Assembly (NCBI RefSeq): GCF_007993045.1
Contig: NZ_VOOR01000005.1
Coordinates: 62,001-126,000, forward strand
Source of the DNA: Phaeodactylibacter luteus
Lineage (GTDB): Bacteria > Bacteroidota > Bacteroidia > Chitinophagales > Saprospiraceae
Length of the DNA stretch: 64,000 nucleotides
Direction: 5' to 3'
Of this stretch, positions 17,007-24,658 are shown in pieces. The position numbers and the translations under genes are program-made. Each line of letters opens with the position of its first letter. Positions within the stretch are counted from its first letter, which is position 1. The notes beneath the pieces were generated by a model. That model saw nothing but the letters and a program-made list of their open reading frames with translations, did not search any database and was not told the origin of the DNA.

Positions 17007-19517
17007 ATGAAGCACAACCTCGTTTTCTTACTCACAGCCTTGTTCTTGCTACCTGCCCTTGGCCGGGCACAACAAGTGGTGCGCGGACAAGTACAGGACC
17101 GGGATACCAAGGAAGGCATCCCCTTTTGCAATGTATATTTCAGTGGCACTACGACGGGGGTTTCCACCGACGTAGACGGCTACTTTGAGCTGCAGACGGC
17201 TCAGCTCAGGGATTCCCTCACTGCTAGTGCCATCGGCTACGAGCCGCTGAGCAAGGTGCTGAACCCTCAGCTTGATACCCAAACGGTCAATTTCTTCTTG
17301 GGCGGCTCTGCCCTCGAACTGGAAGAAGTGGTCGTGATAGCCGGAGAGAACCCCGCCAATGCTATTGTGCGCGGTATCATTGAGCACAAAGAGGACAACC
17401 GCATGACCGGCCGGGAGTCATTTGCTTACGAGAGCTATGCCAAGATTGAACTCGACCTGGAGAACATAGACCCCAAGCTACAGAACAGCAAGCTCCTTAA
17501 ACCTTTTGCCTTTGTATTTGAGAACATCGACAGCACCTCTGACGAAAAGCCTTTCCTGCCTGTTTACATCAACGAAGTGCTGGCTGATGTCTACCATGTC
17601 AAAGGGGCTGGAAAGCCCAAGCGCATCATCCACGCCCAACGGGCTACCGGCACCAACAATCAGACCTTTATAGAGTATGTCAAGCGCATTTACCAAGAGT
17701 ACAGCGTATACGACGATTGGATATACGTGCTGGACAAGCCCTTTGCCAGCCCCTTTTCCAAATCTGGGCTGGGCTATTATGAGTATTACATCATCGACAG
17801 CACCATGATGAATGGGCACTGGAGCTATAAGCTCAAGTTCAAGCCTAAGCGGAAGCAGGAGCCTACTTTTTACGGCGACTTTTGGGTAGCAGATACCTCC
17901 TTTGCAGTACAGCGGGTGGATATGCGCATGGTGCCCGATGTGAACATCAACCTCGTTAGCCGCATTATTATCCACGAGGAGTTTGAGCCGGTCGGCGGCT
18001 ATTGGGCACCGGCTAAGAAAAAGCTGGTGGTCGATTTTACGCCAAGTGAAAAAGCCCCGGGCATGATCGCCCGCCGCACAGAGACCTTCCGGGGCATCCG
18101 CCTCAATCAGGCGGGCACTAAGCAGGCTTATATCGAGAACGACGAGTTTTACCTGGCTGAAGAAGTCACCGTAGAGAGCGACTCCTTCTGGCAGGCGGCC
18201 CGGCACGAGTCGCTTTCCCAAACGGAGCAGCAGGTGTATACTATGGTAGACAGCATACAGAACCTGCCAATATTCAAGACCTATGTGGAGGTCTTCGAGA
18301 CCATTTTTGTGGGGTACTTTCAGCTGGGCAAAATTGAAATAGGCCCTTATGCATCAGCCTACAGTTTCAACCCCGTAGAAGGGAACCGCTTCCGTATCGG
18401 TGCCCGTACGACCAAGGCGTTCAGCGAAGACCTCCGCCTTGGCGGTTTCCTGGCCTATGGGCTCAAGGATGAGGCTTTTAAATACGGGGCCAACGGAGAA
18501 TGGATCATTCAGCGGCAGCCTAGGATTGTGGCTGGGGCAGCTTACACCAACGACATCAGCCTGAACAGCGAGAACAGCGAGGAGTTTGTGCAGGGCGACC
18601 TGTTTACCGGGGTGTTCCGAAGAGATTTACTGCAGAAGCTCATCCGGGTACAGGAAGCCAAAGGGTATTACGAACGCTACTGGAAGAACGGCTTTTCCAA
18701 CCGCATCACCTTCCTGCACCGGGAGATGGACCCCTACGGCAGCATCTTTTCCGATGGACGGGGCTTCAACTATGCCTATTTGTCTGACCCCAGCTCCTTG
18801 TCCGACCTCGATACGACCATCCGCACCACTGAGCTGATTTTTAAGGCCCGCTATGCTAAGGACGAAATGCTGCTTGCTGGCAATTACAACCAAACGAGCT
18901 TTGGGTCCCGCTACCCGATCGTAGAGCTGCAGTACACCCTTGGGGTAGATGGCCTGCTTGGCGGGCAGTATACCTACCATAAGGTCAACCTCAGCTACCG
19001 CCACTATTTCTATATGAACCCTGTCGGGTGGCTATCTTACCGCCTCAATGCCGGCAAGGTCTTTGGCACTGTCCCCTTCCTGCTTACAGAGGTGCACCCC
19101 GGCAACGAGGGCTACCTGGTGGGCCGTGATATTTTCAATATGATGACCCGCTATGAATTTGCCAGCGATACTTATGCCAGCCTGCTGCTCGAGCACCACT
19201 TCGATGGTTTTTTCCTGAACCGCATACCGCTGTTGCGGAAACTCAACTTCCGCTCTTATGCGACCTTCAAGGCGGTGATGGGCTCTATTTCGCAAGCCAA
19301 CCGGGACGCCAACCGCCTCAACCTTTTTGAGCCGACTACGGAAAATACTTACCCGGGCTTCCGGGCGCCCGACAAACGCCCTTATATGGAGGCGAGCGTA
19401 GGCATAGAAAACATCCTGAAGGTGTTCCAGATTGAAGCGGTATGGCGCCTCAGCTACCTCGACAACCCGCAGGCGCGGCGCTTTGGGCTGCGCGGGGGCG
19501 TAGCTTTTTACTTCTAA
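17007..19517 (+). CDS. DUF5686 outer-membrane protein with carboxypeptidase-regulatory domain
   Basis: 836 aa. Signal peptide (MKHNLVFLLTALFLLPALGRAQ). Residues ~25-110 form a CarboxypepD_reg-like beta-sandwich (VRGQVQDRDTKEGIPFCNVYFSGTTTGVSTDVDGYFEL). Then comes the DUF5686 body, with VVVIAGENPANAIVRGIIEHK near residue 110, and a C-terminal barrel-like half ending in GLRGGVAFYF, an aromatic terminal strand. This architecture is widespread in Bacteroidota envelopes and of unknown function; it resembles a TonB-receptor-like barrel without a plug. Divergent from rnhB. Confidence 0.88.
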   Translation: MKHNLVFLLTALFLLPALGRAQQVVRGQVQDRDTKEGIPFCNVYFSGTTTGVSTDVDGYFELQTAQLRDSLTASAIGYEPLSKVLNPQLDTQTVNFFLGGSALELEEVVVIAGENPANAIVRGIIEHKEDNRMTGRESFAYESYAKIELDLENIDPKLQNSKLLKPFAFVFENIDSTSDEKPFLPVYINEVLADVYHVKGAGKPKRIIHAQRATGTNNQTFIEYVKRIYQEYSVYDDWIYVLDKPFASPFSKSGLGYYEYYIIDSTMMNGHWSYKLKFKPKRKQEPTFYGDFWVADTSFAVQRVDMRMVPDVNINLVSRIIIHEEFEPVGGYWAPAKKKLVVDFTPSEKAPGMIARRTETFRGIRLNQAGTKQAYIENDEFYLAEEVTVESDSFWQAARHESLSQTEQQVYTMVDSIQNLPIFKTYVEVFETIFVGYFQLGKIEIGPYASAYSFNPVEGNRFRIGARTTKAFSEDLRLGGFLAYGLKDEAFKYGANGEWIIQRQPRIVAGAAYTNDISLNSENSEEFVQGDLFTGVFRRDLLQKLIRVQEAKGYYERYWKNGFSNRITFLHREMDPYGSIFSDGRGFNYAYLSDPSSLSDLDTTIRTTELIFKARYAKDEMLLAGNYNQTSFGSRYPIVELQYTLGVDGLLGGQYTYHKVNLSYRHYFYMNPVGWLSYRLNAGKVFGTVPFLLTEVHPGNEGYLVGRDIFNMMTRYEFASDTYASLLLEHHFDGFFLNRIPLLRKLNFRSYATFKAVMGSISQANRDANRLNLFEPTTENTYPGFRAPDKRPYMEASVGIENILKVFQIEAVWRLSYLDNPQARRFGLRGGVAFYF

Positions 19518-19532
19518 AATCTAAGGGCGCCT

Positions 19533-19955
19533 ATGGAGAAGCTTAAATTTGAACGCCGCAAGTACGGAAAGGAACTGCTGATAGATGCTTGCAACGAAGA
19601 GGAGCTAGATATTGTGGCGGATACGCTTGTGCCCAATTTTTACACCATTATTTTCGTAAGAGCTGGCTCTGGCGCTATGAACCTCGACACCGAGCACATC
19701 AGCCTGCAGGGCCATACCGTGGTCTTTGTCAGGCCTGGGCAGGTCTGCCAATTGGGCGAGGCTCAGTTTGGGGAGTGCCACTTGTTGTTTTTTGAAGGCG
19801 ACTTTCTCGACGAGTTCTTCAGCGATAAAGATTTTATCTTCAAATTTGGTTTTTTCCACAACCCCGAGCAGCCTTCGTTCATCCGGTTGAGCCCTGCCGA
19901 TTTTGCAAAAAAACTGGAAGTAAGCGCCTACTTTGCCAGCAGCCCCGCTTCTTAG
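19533..19955 (+). pseudogene. truncated AraC-type regulator: sensor (cupin-like) domain only
   Basis: 140 aa. Residues ~20-125 resemble the N-terminal ligand-binding part of Bacteroidota AraC regulators (FYTIIFVRAGSGAMNLDTEHISLQGHTVVFVRPGQVCQLG, then FFHNPEQPSFIRLSPADFAKKLE). In relatives this runs into a linker and two helix-turn-helix motifs of about 100 aa. Here the frame changes to an unrelated tail (VSAYFASSPAS) and stops, and the tail is encoded by the palindrome at 19934-19989. Only 76 bp remain before the next gene, so the DNA-binding half is gone. It could survive as a stand-alone sensor, but loss of function is likelier. Confidence 0.6.
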
Positions 19956-19989
19956 CGGCTTCGCCAGAGCCCTGCCGGCTATGCTGGCA
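19934..19989. repeat. short palindromic element at the truncated AraC 3' end
   Basis: TGCCAGCA at 19934-19941 and its exact complement TGCTGGCA at 19982-19989 bound a 56-bp GC-rich segment with smaller internal dyads (GAAGCGGC region). It encodes the aberrant last residues of the AraC fragment, so it probably arrived by insertion or deletion at this spot; it may also act as a terminator. Confidence 0.5.
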
Positions 19990-20031
19990 CAACAGGCGGG
20001 CAAAAGTCCTTGATTTTCAAAAGGGAGTAGG

Positions 20032-21963
20032 TCAGAGCACTTCAAACTCAGTGCGCCGGTTCTTTGCCCGCCCTTCGGGCGTGCTGTTGTCGGCTATGGG
20101 GCGGGTTTCCCCAAACCCCTTATACTGTAGGCGGACAGGGCTGATGCCGTGTGTGGCCAAGTAATCTCGAACGGCTTTTGCCCGGTTTTCGGAAAGCGCC
20201 AGGTTGTCCTCCGGCCGGCCCACGTTGTCGGTGTGGCCGTTGATTTGGATACGCATTTGCGGGTGTTCCACAAGGAGCTGCTGCAGCTTTTTGAGCTCAG
20301 GCATAGAGGCCTGCTGCAAGGCTGCAGAGCCGGTCTCGAAAAAGATATTGCGCAGTACCACAGGCCCGTTGGTGGTATCGGGCGCTGTATCAGGGGGAGG
20401 GATAGGCTGCAGCTCAATGAGCAGGCGGTAAGGTTCTGTAAGGGTTTGGGGCTCGGCAAGGGCGAAGTGAGCGGAGTGGAAAAAATAGCCCTGCTTGTCT
20501 ACACTGAGGGCATAGTCGTCTTCCATAGGCAAGACGATCAAGAACTGCCCCTTTTCATTAGTAAGGCTTCGCCCGTACACTTTTTGGGTGCTCAGGCGGG
20601 TAATTTCCACCTCAGCCTCCAAGGGGCGTTTGGTACGGGCATCCCTTACCGTAGCTTCCACATAGGTAGCCGGATTGGGGCGCGCAGCCTCATATAGCTC
20701 GAAAGTATAGAGGTCGGCATTCCCCATTTCTTGGTTGCGCCCGGTGGGGTCAGCCTGATCAGAATCGAAGTAAGCCGTTTTCCCGTCTAGGGAAACCGTG
20801 AGGGCCCCCTCATTGCCGGGCGTATTGATGGGGTAGCCCAGGTTGAGCGGCTTAGACCATTCGCCCCCTTGCTCCAACTGCGAGCGGAAGAGGTCGTAGC
20901 TGCCCATGCCAGGGTGCCCCTTCGACATGAAGTAGAGGGTGCGGCCGTCGGGGTGGAAAAAGGGCGCCTGCTCATTGAGCGGGGTGTTGATCGGGGTGCC
21001 CAGGTTTTGGGGCTCCCGCCACGATCCGTCTGGCAGCATGCGGGTAGCCCAGATGTCGAGCTGCCCCTGCCCGCCGGGCCGGTCGCTCACGAAAAGCAAG
21101 ATGGTGCCATCGGCGGAGAGGCTGGGCTGCGACTCAAAGGCGCTCGTATTGACCGGCGGGGGCAACAGTGCGGGAGCCTCCCAGCGGCCGTTGCGCTTGC
21201 GGGCGTAGTAGAGGTCGAAGTTGCCGTCCCGGCCGTCCCGGGCAAATGCCATAGCCTGCCCGTCGGCGGAAAGGCTGGGGCTGCTTTCGTTAAATGGGCT
21301 GTTGAGCGCTGCTACCGGCTGCCCAGGCTGCCACTGCCCGTCGATATACTCGCTGATGAAGATGTCCTCATTGCGGGGTGTAGTGCGCGAGGTGTAGACG
21401 AGGTAGCGCCCATCGGCAGATAGTGCGGGAAGGTACTCTGGGTTTTCGGTATTGATGGCAGCAGGCAGGGCTTTGGGCTCAAAAGGGACCGGCTCCTCTA
21501 CGGCTTTTTCTGCAAAGGTAGCCTGTTGGAGCAGCGCCCGGGCTTTGGCTGCCCAGCGGGCGGTGGAATGGCCTCCATCGAAGTAGGTTTGCAAGTGGGC
21601 TTTGGCTTCGGCATACTTTTGCTGCGCGACCTCTGCTTCTCCCACCAAGACATAGGCAAGGCCCGCGTAGCCGGGGCTCAGTTGCAAAGCTTTTTCAAAA
21701 GCAGACTCTGCCCCGGCATATTCGCTCTGCTGCAACAGCAGATCGGCGTACATCAGCTGCGCATCAATGCAGCGGGGCTCTTTTTCGAGCAGCTTTTCGA
21801 GCTCGCCCCGGGCATGGCCCTGTTGCCCATTGAACACGGCCTGCTGTGCAGATTCAAAGCGCTTCCGGAGCTTGCCGGTGAGGTCTTTTTCCGTAAGGAA
21901 ATCTTGGGCTTGCACCCCTTGCAGGGTGGCGGAGAGCAGGAAAATCATCAGAAAAATGCGCAT
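20032..21963 (-). CDS. PorE-like TPR / PD40 / OmpA peptidoglycan-binding protein
   Basis: 643 aa. Signal peptide to about residue 19 (LQGVQAQ). Domains: TPR-like repeats ~35-150 (AGAESAFEKALQLSPGYAGL), a WD40-like PD40 propeller ~170-430 (repeated LPALSADGRYLVYTS, SPSLSADGQAMAFAR, QPSLSADGTILLFVSD), a carboxypeptidase-regulatory fold ~435-520 (VEATVRDARTKRPLEAEVEI), and an OmpA C-terminal domain ~540-643 (INGHTDNVGRPEDNLALSENRAKAVRDYL). This order is that of PorE, a T9SS component that anchors the secretion machine to peptidoglycan. Paralogues with the same layout exist, so the symbol is withheld. Confidence 0.85.
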   Translation of the reverse strand: MRIFLMIFLLSATLQGVQAQDFLTEKDLTGKLRKRFESAQQAVFNGQQGHARGELEKLLEKEPRCIDAQLMYADLLLQQSEYAGAESAFEKALQLSPGYAGLAYVLVGEAEVAQQKYAEAKAHLQTYFDGGHSTARWAAKARALLQQATFAEKAVEEPVPFEPKALPAAINTENPEYLPALSADGRYLVYTSRTTPRNEDIFISEYIDGQWQPGQPVAALNSPFNESSPSLSADGQAMAFARDGRDGNFDLYYARKRNGRWEAPALLPPPVNTSAFESQPSLSADGTILLFVSDRPGGQGQLDIWATRMLPDGSWREPQNLGTPINTPLNEQAPFFHPDGRTLYFMSKGHPGMGSYDLFRSQLEQGGEWSKPLNLGYPINTPGNEGALTVSLDGKTAYFDSDQADPTGRNQEMGNADLYTFELYEAARPNPATYVEATVRDARTKRPLEAEVEITRLSTQKVYGRSLTNEKGQFLIVLPMEDDYALSVDKQGYFFHSAHFALAEPQTLTEPYRLLIELQPIPPPDTAPDTTNGPVVLRNIFFETGSAALQQASMPELKKLQQLLVEHPQMRIQINGHTDNVGRPEDNLALSENRAKAVRDYLATHGISPVRLQYKGFGETRPIADNSTPEGRAKNRRTEFEVL

Positions 21964-22230
21964 GTTGCCTGATTGTGGTTGAGGGCCTTTGTCCAGTATT
22001 GTCGTATGGATAACGCAAAAGGGCAGCCCAAAGCTTACTGCCTTTCCTTTTTCTGCGTGAAAAAGCCATCAGGGGCGGGCTGCCCCATGAAAAGCCGAGG
22101 AAAGCATGCCCGCTTTTCTGTTCAGCAAGCGCTCCCTCGCCCGCCGTTTGCACTACGGCCTGATCGCGATAGAAACCGCTACAGGTTGCAGCTGCACATT
22201 GGGGCCACCCCAGCCCCGAGAAAACGGCAA

Positions 22231-23079
22231 TCACCTGAACACCCAAAGTGCTTTGCCGCCCCAAATGCGCTCTTTCTTGCCCGTAGCAAGGTTTTGAACA
22301 TAAAGGATACGGATACGCCATGTTTTGACGGGCCGGCCATTGCGCTGATTGAGCAGGCAATATTCCCACCAACCGCTGTCCTGCCTCCACCATTCTACCG
22401 TGGTGTATTTCTGGCTTTGCCCCCACTTTGTGATTTGGTCGCCGGAGCTCTTGGTAGATTGGTAAATATCCCTCGGGGCGTAATTGAGGTTGATGACAGC
22501 GCCAAGCGTCACCCTTGCACAAACCAAGACGCCAGCCCCTCTGCCCCCGGCATAATGTTCCGCTACTTTTTTGTCAATTGCAAAATAGATACCGCTGCCC
22601 GCAAAGTTGCCACTGCCCACCAGCCACTGCCCGGGCTTTGTGATCGCTATTGAGCTCTCCCGCGCTGTGCCGTGGTACATCGTCAAAGCGGGGGCCACCG
22701 TATCAACGATAACAAATATAAGCCCCTCGAGCAATTGGGCCCCACCTGCAAATAGGTGCCTGACCAGCCTGAGAGGTAGCCCAAACAGCCAGAAAAAGCC
22801 ATATTTAAGCCCTTTCATATGCCGCATCCCCCTGAGCTTGGGGTTGAATATTTCACTGAGATGATCCCGGAGGCTCCACAGCCCGTGCACCCAAACATTG
22901 AAATAAACCGCATTGAGGAAGCGTATCGGTGTCAGCAATATGTACAGGGCCGACCTGATCAGCCAAGGCAGCGCCCAAAACCATTTGTAGAGCTTGTACA
23001 GCGTCTCGTTCCGCTTCTTCGTCAGCGGCCGCCATGGTTTCCACAGCCCATACTGCAGCTGATTGAGCAACGCAAACAT
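22231..23079 (-). CDS. membrane-associated PARP-like ADP-ribosyltransferase domain protein
   Basis: 282 aa. Residues 1-132 are rich in Trp, aromatic and basic residues with hydrophobic stretches (about 33-50 and 114-132) that look membrane-embedded or interfacial. Residues ~132-265 carry the PARP/diphtheria-toxin-like ADP-ribosyltransferase signature: TMYHGT (His136), GSGIYFA (Tyr165), VLVCARVTLGAVINL (beta strand plus 'xLG' as in PARPs) and WEYCLLN (Glu239), giving a complete H-Y-E triad. Such enzymes transfer ADP-ribose from NAD+ to protein or nucleic acid. Target and physiological role are unknown. It is 10 bp downstream of a 78-aa beta-sandwich gene. Motifs are seen; activity is inferred. 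Confidence 0.65.
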   Translation of the reverse strand: MFALLNQLQYGLWKPWRPLTKKRNETLYKLYKWFWALPWLIRSALYILLTPIRFLNAVYFNVWVHGLWSLRDHLSEIFNPKLRGMRHMKGLKYGFFWLFGLPLRLVRHLFAGGAQLLEGLIFVIVDTVAPALTMYHGTARESSIAITKPGQWLVGSGNFAGSGIYFAIDKKVAEHYAGGRGAGVLVCARVTLGAVINLNYAPRDIYQSTKSSGDQITKWGQSQKYTTVEWWRQDSGWWEYCLLNQRNGRPVKTWRIRILYVQNLATGKKERIWGGKALWVFR

Positions 23080-23089
23080 AGCAGCGGCC

Positions 23090-23326
23090 TCATATGGTTA
23101 CGGTAATCGTCCCGGGCGCGCGCATTTTCCCCTGCTCTTTGCCATTGACGTAGATGGTGGCCGGCCCGGTGGAGGCGTGCTGCACTTCTGCTATGCCCTG
23201 GGCATTGGTGTATACCGCCTTGCTGAAACCGGAGTTGAGCAGCCCGCCCCAGTGCAGGGTGACTTTGGCGTTTTTTTCCCATTTGCCGTAGCGGCCATTG
23301 TAGACTTTGATGATGGAGGTGTGCAT
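23090..23326 (-). CDS. 78-aa beta-sandwich (carboxypeptidase-regulatory-like) protein
   Basis: 78 aa with no signal peptide. It reads like one small Ig/transthyretin-type fold: IIKVYNGRYGKWEKNAKVTL, then GFSKAVYTNAQGIAEVQH, then GPATIYVNGKEQGKM, closing with TITVTI. Single domains of this kind usually bind partners or are fused to larger proteins. Standing alone 10 bp before the PARP-like gene, it is most simply a partner or targeting subunit of that enzyme. The start lies only ~40 bp from repeat R1 copy B. I do not recognise a named family. Confidence 0.6.
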   Translation of the reverse strand: MHTSIIKVYNGRYGKWEKNAKVTLHWGGLLNSGFSKAVYTNAQGIAEVQHASTGPATIYVNGKEQGKMRAPGTITVTI

Positions 23327-23365
23327 GAGTCAATTATTTTGGCTAGTGAAATTGATCCTTTTATT

Positions 23366-23470
23366 GGGGGCTCCCCCTGCCCAACGGCAGGGGGCGCTAT
23401 GCTACGGGGCTCGCTATCCGCTCGGCCCTATCGGGCTTGCCACCCCTTCGCAGCGCTAGCCCAGCCATCA
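23366..23470 (-). repeat. R1 dispersed intergenic repeat, copy B (short form)
   Basis: Reading on the minus strand it contains GCTAGCGCTGCGAAGGGGTGG, the small hairpin GCCC-GATA-GGGC, GGGCCGAGCGGATAGCGAG and the CTGCC/GGCAG-type hairpin. It ends about 40 bp upstream of the beta-sandwich/PARP-like operon and points toward it. Confidence 0.8.
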
Positions 23471-23582
23471 TAAAGCCTGGGGGGCAAAACACAACAGCCT
23501 AGCTTGCACGCTTGAAAAGGGCAGTCATTGGCGAAGCTTTGTTTTGCAGTGAGCAGAAAACCTGGCCCAGCGTTTGGCCTCA

Positions 23583-23705
23583 TCAATTCATATCGCATTC
23601 TAAAATCAGAAGAATCTGCTTTGGCAGCAACTCATCCTCATAACCCGGGCATTCTTCTTCATCAAACAGCAGATTGGCGCGGACAATAGGCTTGCTGCGC
23701 CAGCC
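23583..23705 (-). pseudogene. possible remnant of a lost gene (about 40 codons)
   Basis: An open frame without a start codon encodes a protein-like stretch including RANLLFDEEECPGYEDELLP and QILLILECDMN before a stop. Its composition (acidic, balanced, no repeat bias) differs from the neighbouring repeat. It lies between the PorP/SprF stop and repeat R1 copy B and could be the tail of a deleted gene. Family not recognised. Confidence 0.25.
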
Positions 23706-23713
23706 TCACCTGA

Positions 23714-24658
23714 TCAGAGCCAGTACCGATAAATGGCAACAAAACCCAAGCCAGCCCCTCGGTAAGTGCGGGTTTCGCCCAAGTTGTAATCCCCAGTTAG
23801 GCCCACTCTGAGGGTGCCGTCGCCCAGCCAGGAAGCTGTAAAAATCCATCCGGCATTGACTGAAAAAGTGTAGTCTGTAGCGAAGCGGGCACCGGCCCAG
23901 CATGTTTCCTCTATTTCCATTTGCACGCCCCCTTGCAGCAACAGAGGGCTGCCGCCCACATAGCTGCCCCATATACTCGGCTCAATGAAGATATCCCCTT
24001 CTACAAAACGGGCACCGAAAACGCCATTGATATGGGCAGCAGGCGTGAATAATGCGGCCAGATCATCGGTATCGTCTGGCCTGGCAAAGCCTACCGTATG
24101 GCTGAGCTGCTGTATGCCGACCCCCGCGAATACGCCTGCCCCACGAAAATCATAAATGTCAATATTGGATACATAAAACAGGCCGGCGCTAAAATCCGGC
24201 TTCAACACAGAGCTACGGCTGGTTTCCGCGAGCGGGTCGCCGGGGTCGGCTGCAATAGTGGACAACCCATCGAACTGTAGCTGCCGCCCCTCTACGCTCA
24301 GCCCAATGCTGAGCTGCCCGTATGGCCCCAACGGGAGCTTGTAGGCATAGGCCGCGCCTAGCTGAATATTCCGGATAGGGCCAGCCTCATCTAGCATGCT
24401 CCAACCTCCAACGCTTGCCCGCTGCCCTTTGAAAGGGTATTGTATATGTGCCATCATCGTAGTGGGGGCATTCTGAAAAGCCATCCACTGCCGCCGGAAA
24501 AAACCTCCAAACTCCATATACTGGCTCGCCCCCGTCATGGCTGGGTTCCAGATGAAGTCAGCTGTTGAAACACCATCCCTGAAGGGCAGCTGCTGCGCTT
24601 GGAGTAGGAAGGCGCCCCAAAGGCTGATCAAGGCGGAAAGGGCTATTTTCTTTACCAT
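23714..24658 (-). CDS. PorP/SprF-family T9SS outer-membrane protein
   Basis: 314 aa from the ATG at 24658, followed by a clear signal peptide (MVKKIALSALISLWGAFLLQAQ). The family hallmark RDGVSTADFIWNPAMTGAS (usual form NPAxxG) is followed by WMAFQNAPTTMMAHIQYPF and beta-barrel strands ending in FVAIYRYWL. PorP/SprF proteins work with partner proteins that carry a type B T9SS C-terminal domain. The gene directly upstream encodes just such a protein, and the stop and start overlap (TGATG at 24656-24660), so the pair is translationally coupled. Confidence 0.93.
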   Translation of the reverse strand: MVKKIALSALISLWGAFLLQAQQLPFRDGVSTADFIWNPAMTGASQYMEFGGFFRRQWMAFQNAPTTMMAHIQYPFKGQRASVGGWSMLDEAGPIRNIQLGAAYAYKLPLGPYGQLSIGLSVEGRQLQFDGLSTIAADPGDPLAETSRSSVLKPDFSAGLFYVSNIDIYDFRGAGVFAGVGIQQLSHTVGFARPDDTDDLAALFTPAAHINGVFGARFVEGDIFIEPSIWGSYVGGSPLLLQGGVQMEIEETCWAGARFATDYTFSVNAGWIFTASWLGDGTLRVGLTGDYNLGETRTYRGAGLGFVAIYRYWL

